The position numbers and the translations under genes were made by a program. The notes under the pieces are model-generated. The model did no database searches. It was not told where the DNA came from and saw only the letters and a program-made list of their open reading frames with translations. Source: Clitoria ternatea (lineage: Eukaryota; Streptophyta; Magnoliopsida; Fabales; Fabaceae). From it: a stretch of 64,000 nucleotides of DNA. Location: positions 39,084,501-39,148,500 of the forward strand of contig CM075671.1 of NCBI GenBank assembly GCA_037962975.1. The letters are read 5' to 3'. Below are positions 1 through 9,776 of the stretch, piece by piece. Each line of letters opens with the position of its first letter. Position 1 is the first letter of the stretch.

Positions 1-415
1 CAAATACCGATTTATAACCTAATCGATTCAAGATTACTCCAGACACTAAATTTCTCCTTAATTCTAGAGCATATAGTACATCTCTTAATACAAGTGATTT
101 TCCAGAACTAAGTAATAATTCTACTTGTCCACAACCTAGGACTTTAGCCATAGAATCATTTCCCATGTAAAGAACTTCTCCATTGTCACCTTCCTTCAAG
201 GATTTGAATAGAGACCGATCTTTACACACGTGTCTTGAAGCTCCTGAATCGATCCACCAAGAATCATCAGTCTACACACAGAAGATTTCAGAAACCATTT
301 CCACAAAATTCAAATTAGAGTTATGTGCAATTTGTGCAAAATTACCTTTCTTAGGTTGGTCTTGGCTAGAATTACCTTGACCTTGCTTTCCACCATTCTT
401 GGCCATTTTCCTTTT
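1..415 (-). pseudogene. Copia protease start, broken
   Basis: This continues the gag frame. It contains WWIDSGASRHVC near 235-262, the active-site motif of the copia aspartic protease, followed by LYMGNDS and a LRDVLY-like motif typical of that domain. A TAG at 272-274 precedes the active site and fits a CAG-to-TAG change. The frame runs off the left edge, so integrase, reverse transcriptase and RNase H are not seen. Confidence 0.7.
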
Positions 416-1228
416 TCAGATTGTACAATCTCTTTTCATGTGACCGGAATTGCCATATTCCCAACAAGTTGCTTGTTGATTTGCCTTACCAAATTTAGGC
501 CTCTTGTTCCTACTTCCTTTATTGAAATTAAAGGGCCTTTTCTTGAACTTTGGTATTGCCTTTGATTTCTCATCTTCCACCATATTAACAGTGGACAAAT
601 TAGGATTGCTAGAATCCTTATTACCATCTTGTAGACGGATTCCTTCTTCAATTCAAAGATGTGTTGCCAATTGTTCAACACTTATATCATCATTGTTGTG
701 CTTTAAAGAATTTCTCACATCTTTCCAATTGGGTGGTAATTTATCAATTATAGAAGAAACAATAAAAGTCTCATCCATAGCAATATTATGTTGCCTAAAA
801 CTTCCAAGGATTCTTTGGATTTCATGGAATTGTTCCATTATAGGTCTAGCATTACTCATCTTATAATTATTAAAATTACTAACAAGGAATTTCTTACTTG
901 ATGCATCTTCAGAAATGTATTTGCCTTCAAGTTGATCCCACAATTCTTTGGCCGATTCTACATACTGATACACATCGAATAATGCATTGGTCATGCCATT
1001 CAGAATGTGACCACGGCATATGTAATCATCATTCTCCCACTTGTGCCTCTTTCTTTGTTCTTTCAAAGTTTCCTCTTCTCTCTCCTTTGGTTGTGGAGTG
1101 CTTAAAACATAGGCCACATTAAGGGCGGAGAGGAGGAAGTGCATCTTCTTTTGCCATCTACGAAAACCAATGCCTTCAAATTTGTCTAATTTGTGGAAAT
1201 TTGTAGACATTTCACGGATTGTTGCCAT
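416..1228 (-). pseudogene. Copia gag, broken
   Basis: Gag is the capsid protein that packages retrotransposon RNA. The reading frame starts with MATIREMST and carries a Ty1/copia gag domain of the UBN2 type, with W-x-x-W/L spacing such as RRWQKKMHFLL and ELWDQLEGKY. A CCHC zinc knuckle (CWEYGNSGHMKRDC) follows near the end. A TGA at 653-655 interrupts the frame between the gag domain and the basic linker, and another TGA at 416-418 follows the zinc knuckle. Both lie in frame with clear homology on either side. The first fits a CGA-to-TGA change. I chose the methionine at 1228 because it begins the recognisable domain; the frame is open for 66 codons upstream. Confidence 0.8.
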
Positions 1229-1441
1229 CTTTCTTAGAAATACTGATTTTAGATTATTGGAACAATTTTCCAAAGTAAGGGTGAACCAAAAGATGAACAA
1301 CAATTTAGAGGACTTGATATGATCTTCTAGGCATTCAGAGCACTTTCCTAAAATCAGTATTTCGTCCCTATAGAGTGTGGGTATCACGAAATCCAATTTT
1401 GAGATACAAAGAAGATTCAACAACAATACTCACTCTTGTAT

Positions 1442-1827
1442 TGTTGCAAAACAAGAACAAAGGATGAAAGAAATTTAATTTGTGTTTTTATTTCTGTGTT
1501 ACTGAGTAATGCACTTGGATCCCTTTATATAGATGTTGATCAGACATCTTCTGAATCAAAGGGACATAAATTTATGAATTGTTATAACTCTTCATAAAAG
1601 GTTGAGACTCTTTAAATTTACTGAAAAGGCATGTAATTAATTACAACACAATGGTAATCAATTACACCTTTTGAAAAGTCATACCATTTGGCATTACACC
1701 TTTGAAAGTCATACCATTTGGCGTCTCAAAATTTAAAAAGTTACTCAATCAGAGTTTTCACTCTTTGATAATCAATTACACACAATGGTAATCGATTATC
1801 AGAGAATTTAATTCTCAAATCTCAACA
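1442..1827 (-). repeat. 5' LTR of the copia element
   Basis: Read on the minus strand, the segment opens TGTTGAGATTTGAG and closes GCAACA, giving TGTTG/CAACA inverted ends. It holds a TATA box at 1521-1533 and several imperfect copies of TAATCGATTACC or TAATTGATTACC. The gag start lies about 210 bases downstream. The partner LTR is outside the window, so the borders cannot be confirmed by comparison. Confidence 0.6.
1521..1533 (-). promoter_or_regulatory. TATA box of the copia LTR
   Basis: On the minus strand this reads TCTATATAAAGGG, a good plant TATA box. It lies inside the LTR and upstream of gag, as expected for the element's own RNA polymerase II promoter. Confidence 0.55.
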
Positions 1828-2759
1828 GAGGAAAAGGAAAAGGAAGAGGAAGGGTCTGGGGAAGGGGAAGGCGAACTCAGAATCTGACACCTAAAACCCC
1901 TGTCCAGCCAGAGACCATAATAGAGCCTAATGTCTTCCCTAGAACCCAACAAAGCCATAACAACTGAAGAGCATTTTACTTTTCTTTTCATTCTATTTAA
2001 AATCTCAGACCTTATGTATTACTTTGGAACCTGATCATAAGTCCTTCTTAACTATAAATATATGACATGTTAATTTACTCATGTTTAAGTTTCATTTAAA
2101 TTTACAGCTATGTTGAGCATTTTTGTGTATTAGGATCAACAATTGAATATTTAATCTTTCATTTTATTTTGTTTTCATTGACAAATCAGTTGGTACTTGC
2201 CTAAACCATAAGCAATTGAACAAACCAAAACAGTTTGTACTTGCCAAAACCATAAAACAATTTGTACTTGCCAAAATAATGAGTATTTTATTAGGGTATT
2301 TGTTGATTACAAAACCATAACATGTACAGACTCCTTAATAAACCATATAACTAATGAGGGCTAAACCCTAGTTTAAAAACAAGGGCTAAAACCTAAAACC
2401 CTACATAAAATAGGAGTTAAACCTTAAACCCTAAATATTGTAGGGTTTTTCTACACCATATTGAATACAAATTTCTTTCTCCAGAAACCCAAACCACACA
2501 TTTCAACCCCAGAACCCATTTATCCTCAATGCTTTGTTGTTAAGAATAACATCATCATGCTCAGGGTAATGGCCCGAGAAACAATGGTAATTGTCAACAA
2601 CATTGAAGTTTTGCTCTTCTCAACCACCAACTTAGGTTTTAGGTACAACCCTCAATCTCATCAACGTTAGCAGTAGGAGCAGTAGAAGCCCACTTGAAAA
2701 AGCCATAATCCTCTTTGCTCTAACACAACACAAAAAAAAAGTTTTTTTTTAAAAAAACT
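1828..2759. other. AT-rich intergenic stretch with short repeats
   Basis: No gene is supported here. A purine-rich patch lies at about 1830-1880. At about 2190-2278 the phrase TTGTACTTGCCAAAACCATAA recurs three times imperfectly. At 2340-2460 scattered CCCTAAA-like words occur but not in tandem. Confidence 0.5.
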
Positions 2760-2904
2760 CAACCTTTAACGAAAATAATGGCATTCTTCCATTTACCAAG
2801 AAAAATGGACACCTCTAGAAGGCCATTCCATTGTTCTTCTTCATCTTTGAAACAAGCAGCACAGGGTTCTTCCTACACCTACACCGTATGTGTTGAATCT
2901 TCAT
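2760..2904 (-). pseudogene. GRF-type zinc-finger relic
   Basis: On the minus strand a short frame reads C-x-C-x(3)-P-V-L-L-V-S-K-x-K-K-N-x-G, then an in-frame TAG, then RCPFF. This matches the spacing of the GRF zinc finger, which is common in small plant proteins linked to transposable elements. The second half is frameshifted. I regard it as a decayed fragment; its parent element was not identified. Confidence 0.35.
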
Positions 2905-3519
2905 GGATGAGGAAAACCCACTTGAAATGTTAGACCTTGCCATATGTTTTTACGCACGAGTAGAGAGGTTGAAGACGAGTGGGATTAACGTGCTCCCACC
3001 TCATTAATTAGGGCTTTTTAATTTGGGGAAGACTAAAGCTTACACATCAGCAGCCATTTGGACATATGTCTAATTAATTAATAATATAATCTTACATATG
3101 TCACTGATGAGGTGGCATAAATATTAGCCACATTATCAGTTAATAGTCTAGGCTAACGATTCCTTGATTTCATAAACCCTAAAATTTTTTAAGGGTTAAA
3201 AGTCTAAGGTAAATTTTTGAGGGGTTTTTTTCCTAAACCCTAGACTTTAATAGGGCTAAAAAGATATTTTAACCTTATGTTCAACTATTATAGAATCGTT
3301 TTGATGACAAGATCGAATTATGTCAGAATAAGAAGCAGCCATATTAACAACTTGAATTCCTTGATTATTACAAAAATATATGTCTTTCTAGCCAAAATAT
3401 TTTAGCTTTTGAATCAAGGATCTTGTGCTAGAAACTAAACATGTCATTCAAAATGTCTTAAGAGTTTTGTTGCAAGGCTTTACACAACTTGTCAGTAATT
3501 CCCATAATTTCTTTTATCA
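2905..3519. other. Intergenic, nothing recognised
   Basis: AT-rich sequence with no convincing coding frame or element end. A few CTAAACCCTA-like words occur at 3170-3250 without a tandem pattern. Confidence 0.4.
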
Positions 3520-3527
3520 CATATAAA

Positions 3528-4072
3528 TAGGGATGAAAATGGGTTAGACCATCCGTTGGGGCCTATAGCCCGACCCATTTAAAGCCTACATAGGCCAGGC
3601 TTGTCGGGCTAGAAGGCTAGACTTAGGCTTTTAAAAAGGCCTTTTTAACTAAATAGGCCAAGTCATAGACTTTCTAAAAAGCCTTTGAAGCCCAACAGGT
3701 CGCCCTGTTTAATTAGACTAATTATTAATTAGTTATATATGTAATATATTTATAACATAAAATAATATATATATATATATTACATATTTACATTTATATA
3801 ATATAAATTAATATTACAAGTTTACAATTTAAAAAAATAGAAGGGAAGGGAACACAAATTTTTTTTAGGTTGTTCTTGGCTTTTTCAAAGTCTCACTATA
3901 AACAAGCCTTTTAAATAGGCTTTTAAACGGGCCAAACCTTCAAACAAGCCATACTAGGCCTTAAAAAAAGCCTATGACAGGCTAATAGGCCAGGCTCAGG
4001 CCTTGAAAATTTGATGTAGGCCAGGCTAAAGCCTTTCAAAATCTGACCTAACCTGACCCATTTCCATTCCTA
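3528..4072. mobile_element. Non-autonomous hAT-type DNA transposon (545 bp)
   Basis: The left end reads TAGGGATGAAAATGGGTTAG and the right end, reverse-complemented, reads TAGGAATGGAAATGGGTCAG, so the terminal inverted repeats match at 17 of 20 positions. The flanks are CATATAAA (3520-3527) and CATGTAAA (4073-4080), an 8-bp target duplication with one difference. An 8-bp duplication is characteristic of the hAT superfamily. Inside are repeated words such as AGGCCAGGCTTG and GCCTTTTAAA in both orientations, and no transposase. It must have been moved in trans. Confidence 0.8.
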
Positions 4073-4089
4073 CATGTAAAGTAAAGACA

Positions 4090-4472
4090 AAATTAAATGA
4101 GAACAATGATTTAAGAGCAAAAGTTGTATACCTCATTGAGAACAAGTAGATCCTTTAGATGCTAAATCATAAAGATCTGAATGAGTTGCATTATACTTGT
4201 GTAAAAGACTACATATGGAATTAAATTGGAATTATATCTAGTATCTCCAGGTTTATATAAAGTGCCAATTTGATTAGCTTATCTTGCAGTTAGAATCTCA
4301 TTGTTTGCAACAAAATGTGCAATTTTAGATACATAAGCAGCTTGTAACTCATTATTACATTTACATGAAAAACACACAATATTGACAATCATATTCAAGT
4401 TCATAAAAAACCCATGAACATCAACTACCTCTTTCGTTGAAACAACGATAGCTAGTTGTAATTGATGAGCTA

Positions 4473-4527
<55 letters not shown>

Positions 4528-5720
4528 GAAGGACGTTCTTGTAAAATCAAAGCTTATAAATCATTCCACTCTCCATACATATTACTAGCTCCATCATACC
4601 CTTGGCCCTTAACATTTTGAATATTTAGATTATGATGAGATGATATTGAACAAATCTTTTTCTTAAGTGTGAGCGATGTAGTATCAATTGCATGTATCAT
4701 ATCTAAGAATCACTCCTTAACATATCTATCTTTATCAACAAATTTGATAACAAGAGTCATTTGTTCTCTTTTAGACTCATCACGAGCTTCATAAACAATT
4801 AAACAAATTTTGGCATTACCAATCTCTTCTTGAATTTCTTGCTACACCTCCTAGTAAATATATATAAAATCTATTTATGAATACTAGGTGAGGTGTATTT
4901 TGCATTTTATAACACAACATTATCTACTTCTTTATTTTAAGATGCCAAAAGCTTTAACAATCCAAGAAAATTACCTTGATTTCTGGATTTAAAGCTTTCA
5001 TCATGCCCTCTAAAAGCATAAACTTGAAATGTTAACCATCTAACAACATCCACTAAAGCTTTAATATGTAAATGATTACACAAAATTTGTTGTGAAATTT
5101 GCTTAGATAAAACTTGATCATTGTGACAAGAATAATTCTTAAAATCTTCATAGCATTTAAGAGCAACTTGTGAGGTGAGTTAGGACCTCTTTCTATGTGA
5201 GATAAAATGCATAATCTTTCCCACTATTTACTTTTCTCCAATTTATAAAACCTTTTCAAAGTGAGTAGGCTTGATTTTTTACAAAATAAATAACATGGGA
5301 AATAGAAGACGACATCTTCAGTTGGTGAATACTCTTACCAAGAAAAACTTCTAAACCAATGAGATAGAAATCAATGAGGATAATCTTCTTGACCAGAAAA
5401 TAGATACAAATCCATTAAAAATTGATATGGTCTAAAATTTATATACGCCCTACAAATTTCATCTTGTTGGCTAACATGGTAATCCCAAATTTATGGATGT
5501 TTTATAGGATTACGTATTAAAGTATCAATATTAATTCTCCCATTTTCATTCCTTAAAACTTTTGCAAAAGGTAGTTAGACAAGTTGCTCTTTAGTTGATT
5601 CCTTAGGTTGTTTAGCTTCAACAATATTTTCAACATAAGCATCTAAATTTAAAGCATTCATGTATTTCACTTCTTCATTGTCTCTCTTAAAAATGAGTCA
5701 ATAGTTTTCCTCCCATAGAT
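4090..5720 (-). pseudogene. hAT transposase relic (ZMYM1/TTF-zinc-finger type)
   Basis: The minus strand preserves several signature peptides of the plant hAT transposase group annotated as zinc finger MYM-type 1-like or TTF-type zinc finger with HAT dimerisation: GQGYDGASNMYGEWN (about 4563-4610), CLAHQLQLAIVVS (about 4434-4475) and NQIGTLYKPGDTR (about 4236-4277). Upstream segments such as EDVVFYFPCYLF fit the TTF zinc-finger region. The frame shifts and stops many times. The C-terminal dimerisation region is absent, and the relic ends next to the short hAT element at 3528-4072. A possible 5' end of the source element is the motif TAGGGGCGGAGG, read on the minus strand near 6478. Confidence 0.7.
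4477..4524. repeat. (AT)24 microsatellite
   Basis: An uninterrupted AT dinucleotide run of about 48 bp. It lies inside the hAT transposase relic, just before the CLAHQLQL motif, where relatives encode a short tyrosine-rich stretch. Confidence 0.95.
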
Positions 5721-6765
5721 CTTTTAATCTAAAAAAATAAATCTATAGATTTTAGAAATCAATAACACACTTTTCACATTTTAAAATGTTCTAATTACAA
5801 AAGAAAAGAATGATCACAATATTTAAAACACTAAAAAATTGATAGTATATATTAAAAATTTAGAGGAATAAGGGTAAAATTTCTCTACTTGAAGTGAAGC
5901 CTTAAACCACACTTACTGGCATATCTTGTTATCCTCCTTAGTGCCTTAGTGGTCATCTCTTAAAGGAAGAATCACTGGACCATTAAAAAAGTACATAAAA
6001 CAACCAAATAAGATGGTTAATCAACACAATGATAAAATAAATTAAAGATTTTAATAAAAGTTAAACACTTAAACTTGAAGGATTTGATAACATAAAAATA
6101 GAGCAAAAATGGAGGATTTGATACTTGGAATCACATGCTGAATAGAAAGAGCTGAAGAAGCCTAAAAGGTCTTAAAGCTTCAATTGTAATTTGTAAAGTA
6201 CAGGAAAAGTAAAGACCTTTTGTATCTTCTCTGTCTCAATTCTATATATTTTATTTATTTATTTTTTATATTTTAAATACATTATATTGACTTCTCAAAC
6301 AAGTTACTAGAAAAAGACAAATTAAAAGAAAGATACAAAAAGCCCTTTTTTACAAAACTAATAAAAGCAAGTACCAAGGGTGACAAATTATTTTTTATAT
6401 ATAGTATATTACTATCAAATTATACAATGTAGAGGTGACTACAACATCAGTTAGTCGCCCCATTGCCTCCGCCCCTAGGTGAAAAGTAGGTGATGGTGGT
6501 AAGGTAGTGGTCTTGGATGATTTATGGGTTTTGGGAACTTTTCTAAAATAAAAGTTTCCAATGTTATATAATATCTCTTTTCTAAAAAAACGATAGGATC
6601 TGCAGTTTTTATTTTTGGAAGGATGAGATATGCAAATGGAAGTTACTTTGGAGGAGAGATTTATTCTTGTGGGAAATGAAACTAGCAAATAACTTACAAC
6701 TTTGTTTGCAAAATTGAACTTTGTCATGTCCTTTGCAAGATTTGAGGGTGTGGAAACATGACAAA
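5721..6765. other. Upstream part of the hAT relic and AT-rich spacer
   Basis: No gene is supported. Read on the minus strand from about 6478, TAGGGGCGGAGGCAATGGGG resembles the start of plant hAT elements and may be the 5' terminus of the element whose transposase lies at 4090-5720. No matching opposite end or 8-bp duplication was found. Confidence 0.3.
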
Positions 6766-6955
6766 TACTAAAATTATGATTTGGAGGGAAAATTGGTAAA
6801 AACCTAAAGACATAATTATGTAAATTTATTAGTTACAAAAACAATTATATGAGTATTTATAGAGGAGTAAAATAATAACAAACTAACTCACTCTAACTAT
6901 TCATTAACAAACTCTAATTAGACTTTAACTAACTCAACTATTAACAATTCTAACA
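6766..6955 (-). repeat. Old copia-type LTR (left copy)
   Basis: On the minus strand it starts TGTTAGAATTG directly after the purine-rich tract GGTTTGAGGGGG, which fits a polypurine tract before a 3' LTR. It contains a run of GAGTTAGTTA words and a CTCTATAAATACTC TATA box. The right copy at 12056-12273 shows the same order of words with many differences. Confidence 0.55.
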
Positions 6956-7733
6956 CCCCCTCAAACCAATAAGTGAGTATCAAATATTGGTGTGAAACAC
7001 CAAAGAGATTATAACCAAATACCAAAAAATAGGAAAGGAATTTGACTATATTGAACATAAATCTAACAAAATCTCTATTTGGAATTTTATCAAACAATTT
7101 GAGATTTTAATGAGCATAAATTTAACCCAATTTTTACTTTGGCATTTCATGATACAACTTGGAGGCAACAAATAGTATGGTGCAAATACAACATCTTGAA
7201 GTTGTTGGAGAACATCCCTCAAACAATCACCTTACATCAAGATATCTTCAATAAAGTCATATGAAATTTGACTTCTTTGCAAAAACATAATTCTATTTAA
7301 GGTTTGAATGCTTGAAAGAAGTAAGAAACCACCAACAAATGGATGTTTTACCATTGGGAAAACCATAACCATATATTTAGGGACACTATCAACCTATAAC
7401 TTGGAATGTGTGGCTTCAACAACATGCAGGCCTGTATAAATGTTAAAATGACCTACAAAAATGACAACACCTTTTGCCTCAGATTCTACATCACTAGTAT
7501 ACAACACAACCCTTTACAACTCCAACCAATTCACCAAAAACCAACTGGTTTAACATACATCGAGAGGAGGGTTTTAGGGATAATCCTGCAGAAGACATGG
7601 AGGTATTGGAGGAAAAGTCTTTGAAAGTCAGGGTTGGGAAGCACACCAACATTGGGTTTCAACCCCCACGAAATCAAATTCTAAATGAATATGTTCTGAA
7701 TTAGGTCACTGCCTTTGTCGAATGTTAGATCAC
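6956..7733. other. Unassigned interior of an old copia remnant
   Basis: This lies between the left copia-type LTR and the Tat-like LTR end. I could not match any frame on either strand to pol or gag. Confidence 0.3.
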
Positions 7734-8517
7734 TGTCGCAACCGGGATCACGGCGGCACGACCGACCCTCAAAAATATTAACACGAGTTTCGAAATCCTT
7801 TCGAAAAGAAAACAGAGAGTCGCCGCCAATATTTTTTAGGATAAAATACCAGGAAAACCTTTCGTTAAAGCATTGGTCAAAAAATGAGATTCCAAATTCG
7901 GGAGTCTGATTACAGGTGAGGAAGGTATTAGCACCTCATAACTGTCCATTATAAAAACGGTTACCTCAACATGATAGCGCACATTATGATTAACTTAGAA
8001 ATTATTTTAACTTCTTCATGAAAAGAAAGCATACGAAATGACAAAATATACAAAAAATAATAAACATGAAATTTTTACATGAGATTAACGGGACGTCTCG
8101 TCCAAATTAACCTCGCTCCTCCTTTTTAAGAAAATAATAAAATGTATGAAACACCCATTCTTATTAATTTTTAATATGAATCCTGGTGGGGATTGATTCA
8201 ATTATCAGAAATTAATTAATAATTGAAAAGGAAATGGATTCATCAATTAACAGTTAATTAATTTCGATGGAAAAATAAATAATAACAAATACTGATAATG
8301 AGGAATAGATTTTTGATGGGGAACTAATCCGATCAATGAAAATTAATTACTTATTAGAAAGGAAACAGTTCCATCGAACAACAATTAATTTTAATAGAGA
8401 AACAAATAATACAAGCATTAAAAAAATGAGGGACAGATTGGGACTGGTGTGACGAGAGAGAGAGAGAGAGCGTTAGTATTGGAGCTACTGTTGAATTATG
8501 GGGCTGGATGGTGTGGT

Positions 8518-9062
8518 GTTTAGGAGAGGGACGGTTGGGAGAGAGGTGAACGGTGTGGAGAAGGAGAGTAACAGCATGGTTTTTGGGAGGAGAGGGGCGG
8601 TGTTTGAGAGGTAGAGGACGGACAGTATGGGTTAGGAGAGAGTGAGAACGGTGTGGGAAGAGGAGGACAGTGTTGGTGAGTTTTAGGGGGTTGTATGGTG
8701 TGAGCTAAAGGGAGAGGGATGGTATGGGTTTAGAAGAAGGGTGGTTGGGAGAGAGGTGAAGGACGGTGTTGGGTAGAGAGGAGAAGGATGGTTGGGAGAG
8801 AGGTGAAGGACGGTGTTGGGTAGAGAGGTGAAGGACGGTGTTGGGAGAGAGGAGAAGGACGGTGTTGGGAGAGAGGAGAAGGACGGTGTTGGGTAGAGGA
8901 GGACGGACAGTATGGAGAGAGGAGAGGGACGGTGTTGGGTGGAGAAGGAGAGGGACGGTACTGGGTGGAGAAGGAGAGAGGGGACAGTGTTGGGTGGAGA
9001 AGGAGAGAGGGGACGGTGTTGGGTAGAGAAGGAGAAAGGGGACGGGGTTGGGTTTAAGGAGA
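8518..9062. repeat. G-rich minisatellite
   Basis: A degenerate tandem array built from the words GAGAAGGACGGTGTTGGG and TAGAGAGG, with units of about 24-34 bp, best preserved from 8750 to 9060. A (GA)n run at 8454-8470 precedes it. One strand is strongly G-rich. An apparent frame across it encodes only low-complexity repeats and is not a gene. Confidence 0.85.
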
Positions 9063-9545
9063 AGGACAGTGTTTCTTCTTTTTAAAAGAAATAACTTCAG
9101 AATTCTCCCAAATGAGGGCTTCTAAGATCCTTTTTCTTCTCTTTCGTTGGGGTATTTATAAAAGTCCCAGGTGTGCTGATTGCTTGAATAGCCCAGAGAC
9201 AGCCTGGCTACCAATGATGGGAACAGCAGCTGATGAATAACTTATTATTTTAATTTTTGTTTGTTATCAGCCGCCCCACAAAATTAGCAAATCAACTTGG
9301 ATGGTGTGTTGGAGAAACAGCCTGGATCTTGACAAACGTAGGAAATGGAGGCTGGTGGGAATTCTTTATTATTTTCTTCCTTTGTCTTGTTGTGAGCCGC
9401 CCCCCATAATTCAAGGATCCACTTGGATAGTGGGAATCCAAGTCAGCATGGGCAATCGGTGGAAATATGGAGTCTGCGCTTTCATTCTGACTCGGATTAG
9501 TGCTTTAGTCGGTATCCATCCACAGTGGGAGTCAATCCGAGAGGA

Positions 9546-9760
9546 ATAAATGCTCTCATATAAAAGACCGAGTGAAAGCAATCCGCTCATATAAAAGACC
9601 GAGTGGGAATCAATCTGCTCATATAAAAAACTGAGTGGCAATCAATCTGCTCATATAAAAGACCGAGTGGGAATCAATCTGTTCATATAAAAGACCGAGT
9701 GGAAGCTGGAATCAATCTGCTCATATAAAAGACCGAGTGGAAGCTGGAATCCACAGGTCG
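9546..9760. repeat. Six tandem repeats each holding CATATAAAAGACC
   Basis: CATATAAAA starts at 9557, 9588, 9620, 9652, 9684 and 9722, giving spacings of 31, 32, 32, 32 and 38 bp. Each unit continues GACCGAGTGG and then AATCAATCTG. The plus strand of each repeat reads like a TATA box. This may be part of the upstream region of the LTR whose end is at 7734. Confidence 0.9.
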
Positions 9761-9776
9761 GATTCGACCTCTGACA

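Larger units (their letters stand above)
1..1827 (-). mobile_element. Ty1/copia retrotransposon, 5' part
   Basis: This is the 5' portion of a copia element transcribed on the minus strand: LTR (1442-1827), gag (416-1228) and the start of the protease (1-415). The rest of pol and the 3' LTR lie outside the window. The coding part carries at least three stop codons, so this copy is not autonomous. The order LTR, gag with one zinc knuckle, then an aspartic protease with a DSGAS motif is typical of Ty1/copia. No clear primer-binding site was recognised after the LTR, so the LTR boundary rests on its TGTTG...CAACA ends alone. Confidence 0.85.
7734..9776 (-). repeat. Tat/Ogre-like LTR, far border uncertain
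   Basis: Read on the minus strand, the 3' terminal part closely follows the order seen in the Tat-like LTRs at 41899 and 48243: CCTGTAATCAGACTCCCGAA, a block ending GGCGGCGACTC, then GATCCCGGTTGCGACA as the terminus at 7734. No tRNA-Arg-like primer site follows it, so this is a 3' LTR or a solo LTR. A TATA-like TTTATAAATACCCC lies near 9150-9165. The other border is a guess: TGTCAGAGG at 9776 is one candidate, and no matching 5-bp duplication was found. Confidence 0.45.

Noticed and set aside
2340..2460. CCCTAAA words as an interstitial telomere
   Set aside because: The words are scattered and not in tandem.
6395..6727. Minus-strand frame of 110 codons
   Set aside because: It spans the presumed hAT terminus and has no recognised domain or codon pattern.
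8838..9026. Frame across the G-rich minisatellite
   Set aside because: It encodes only a repeat of the minisatellite unit; no start context or domain.
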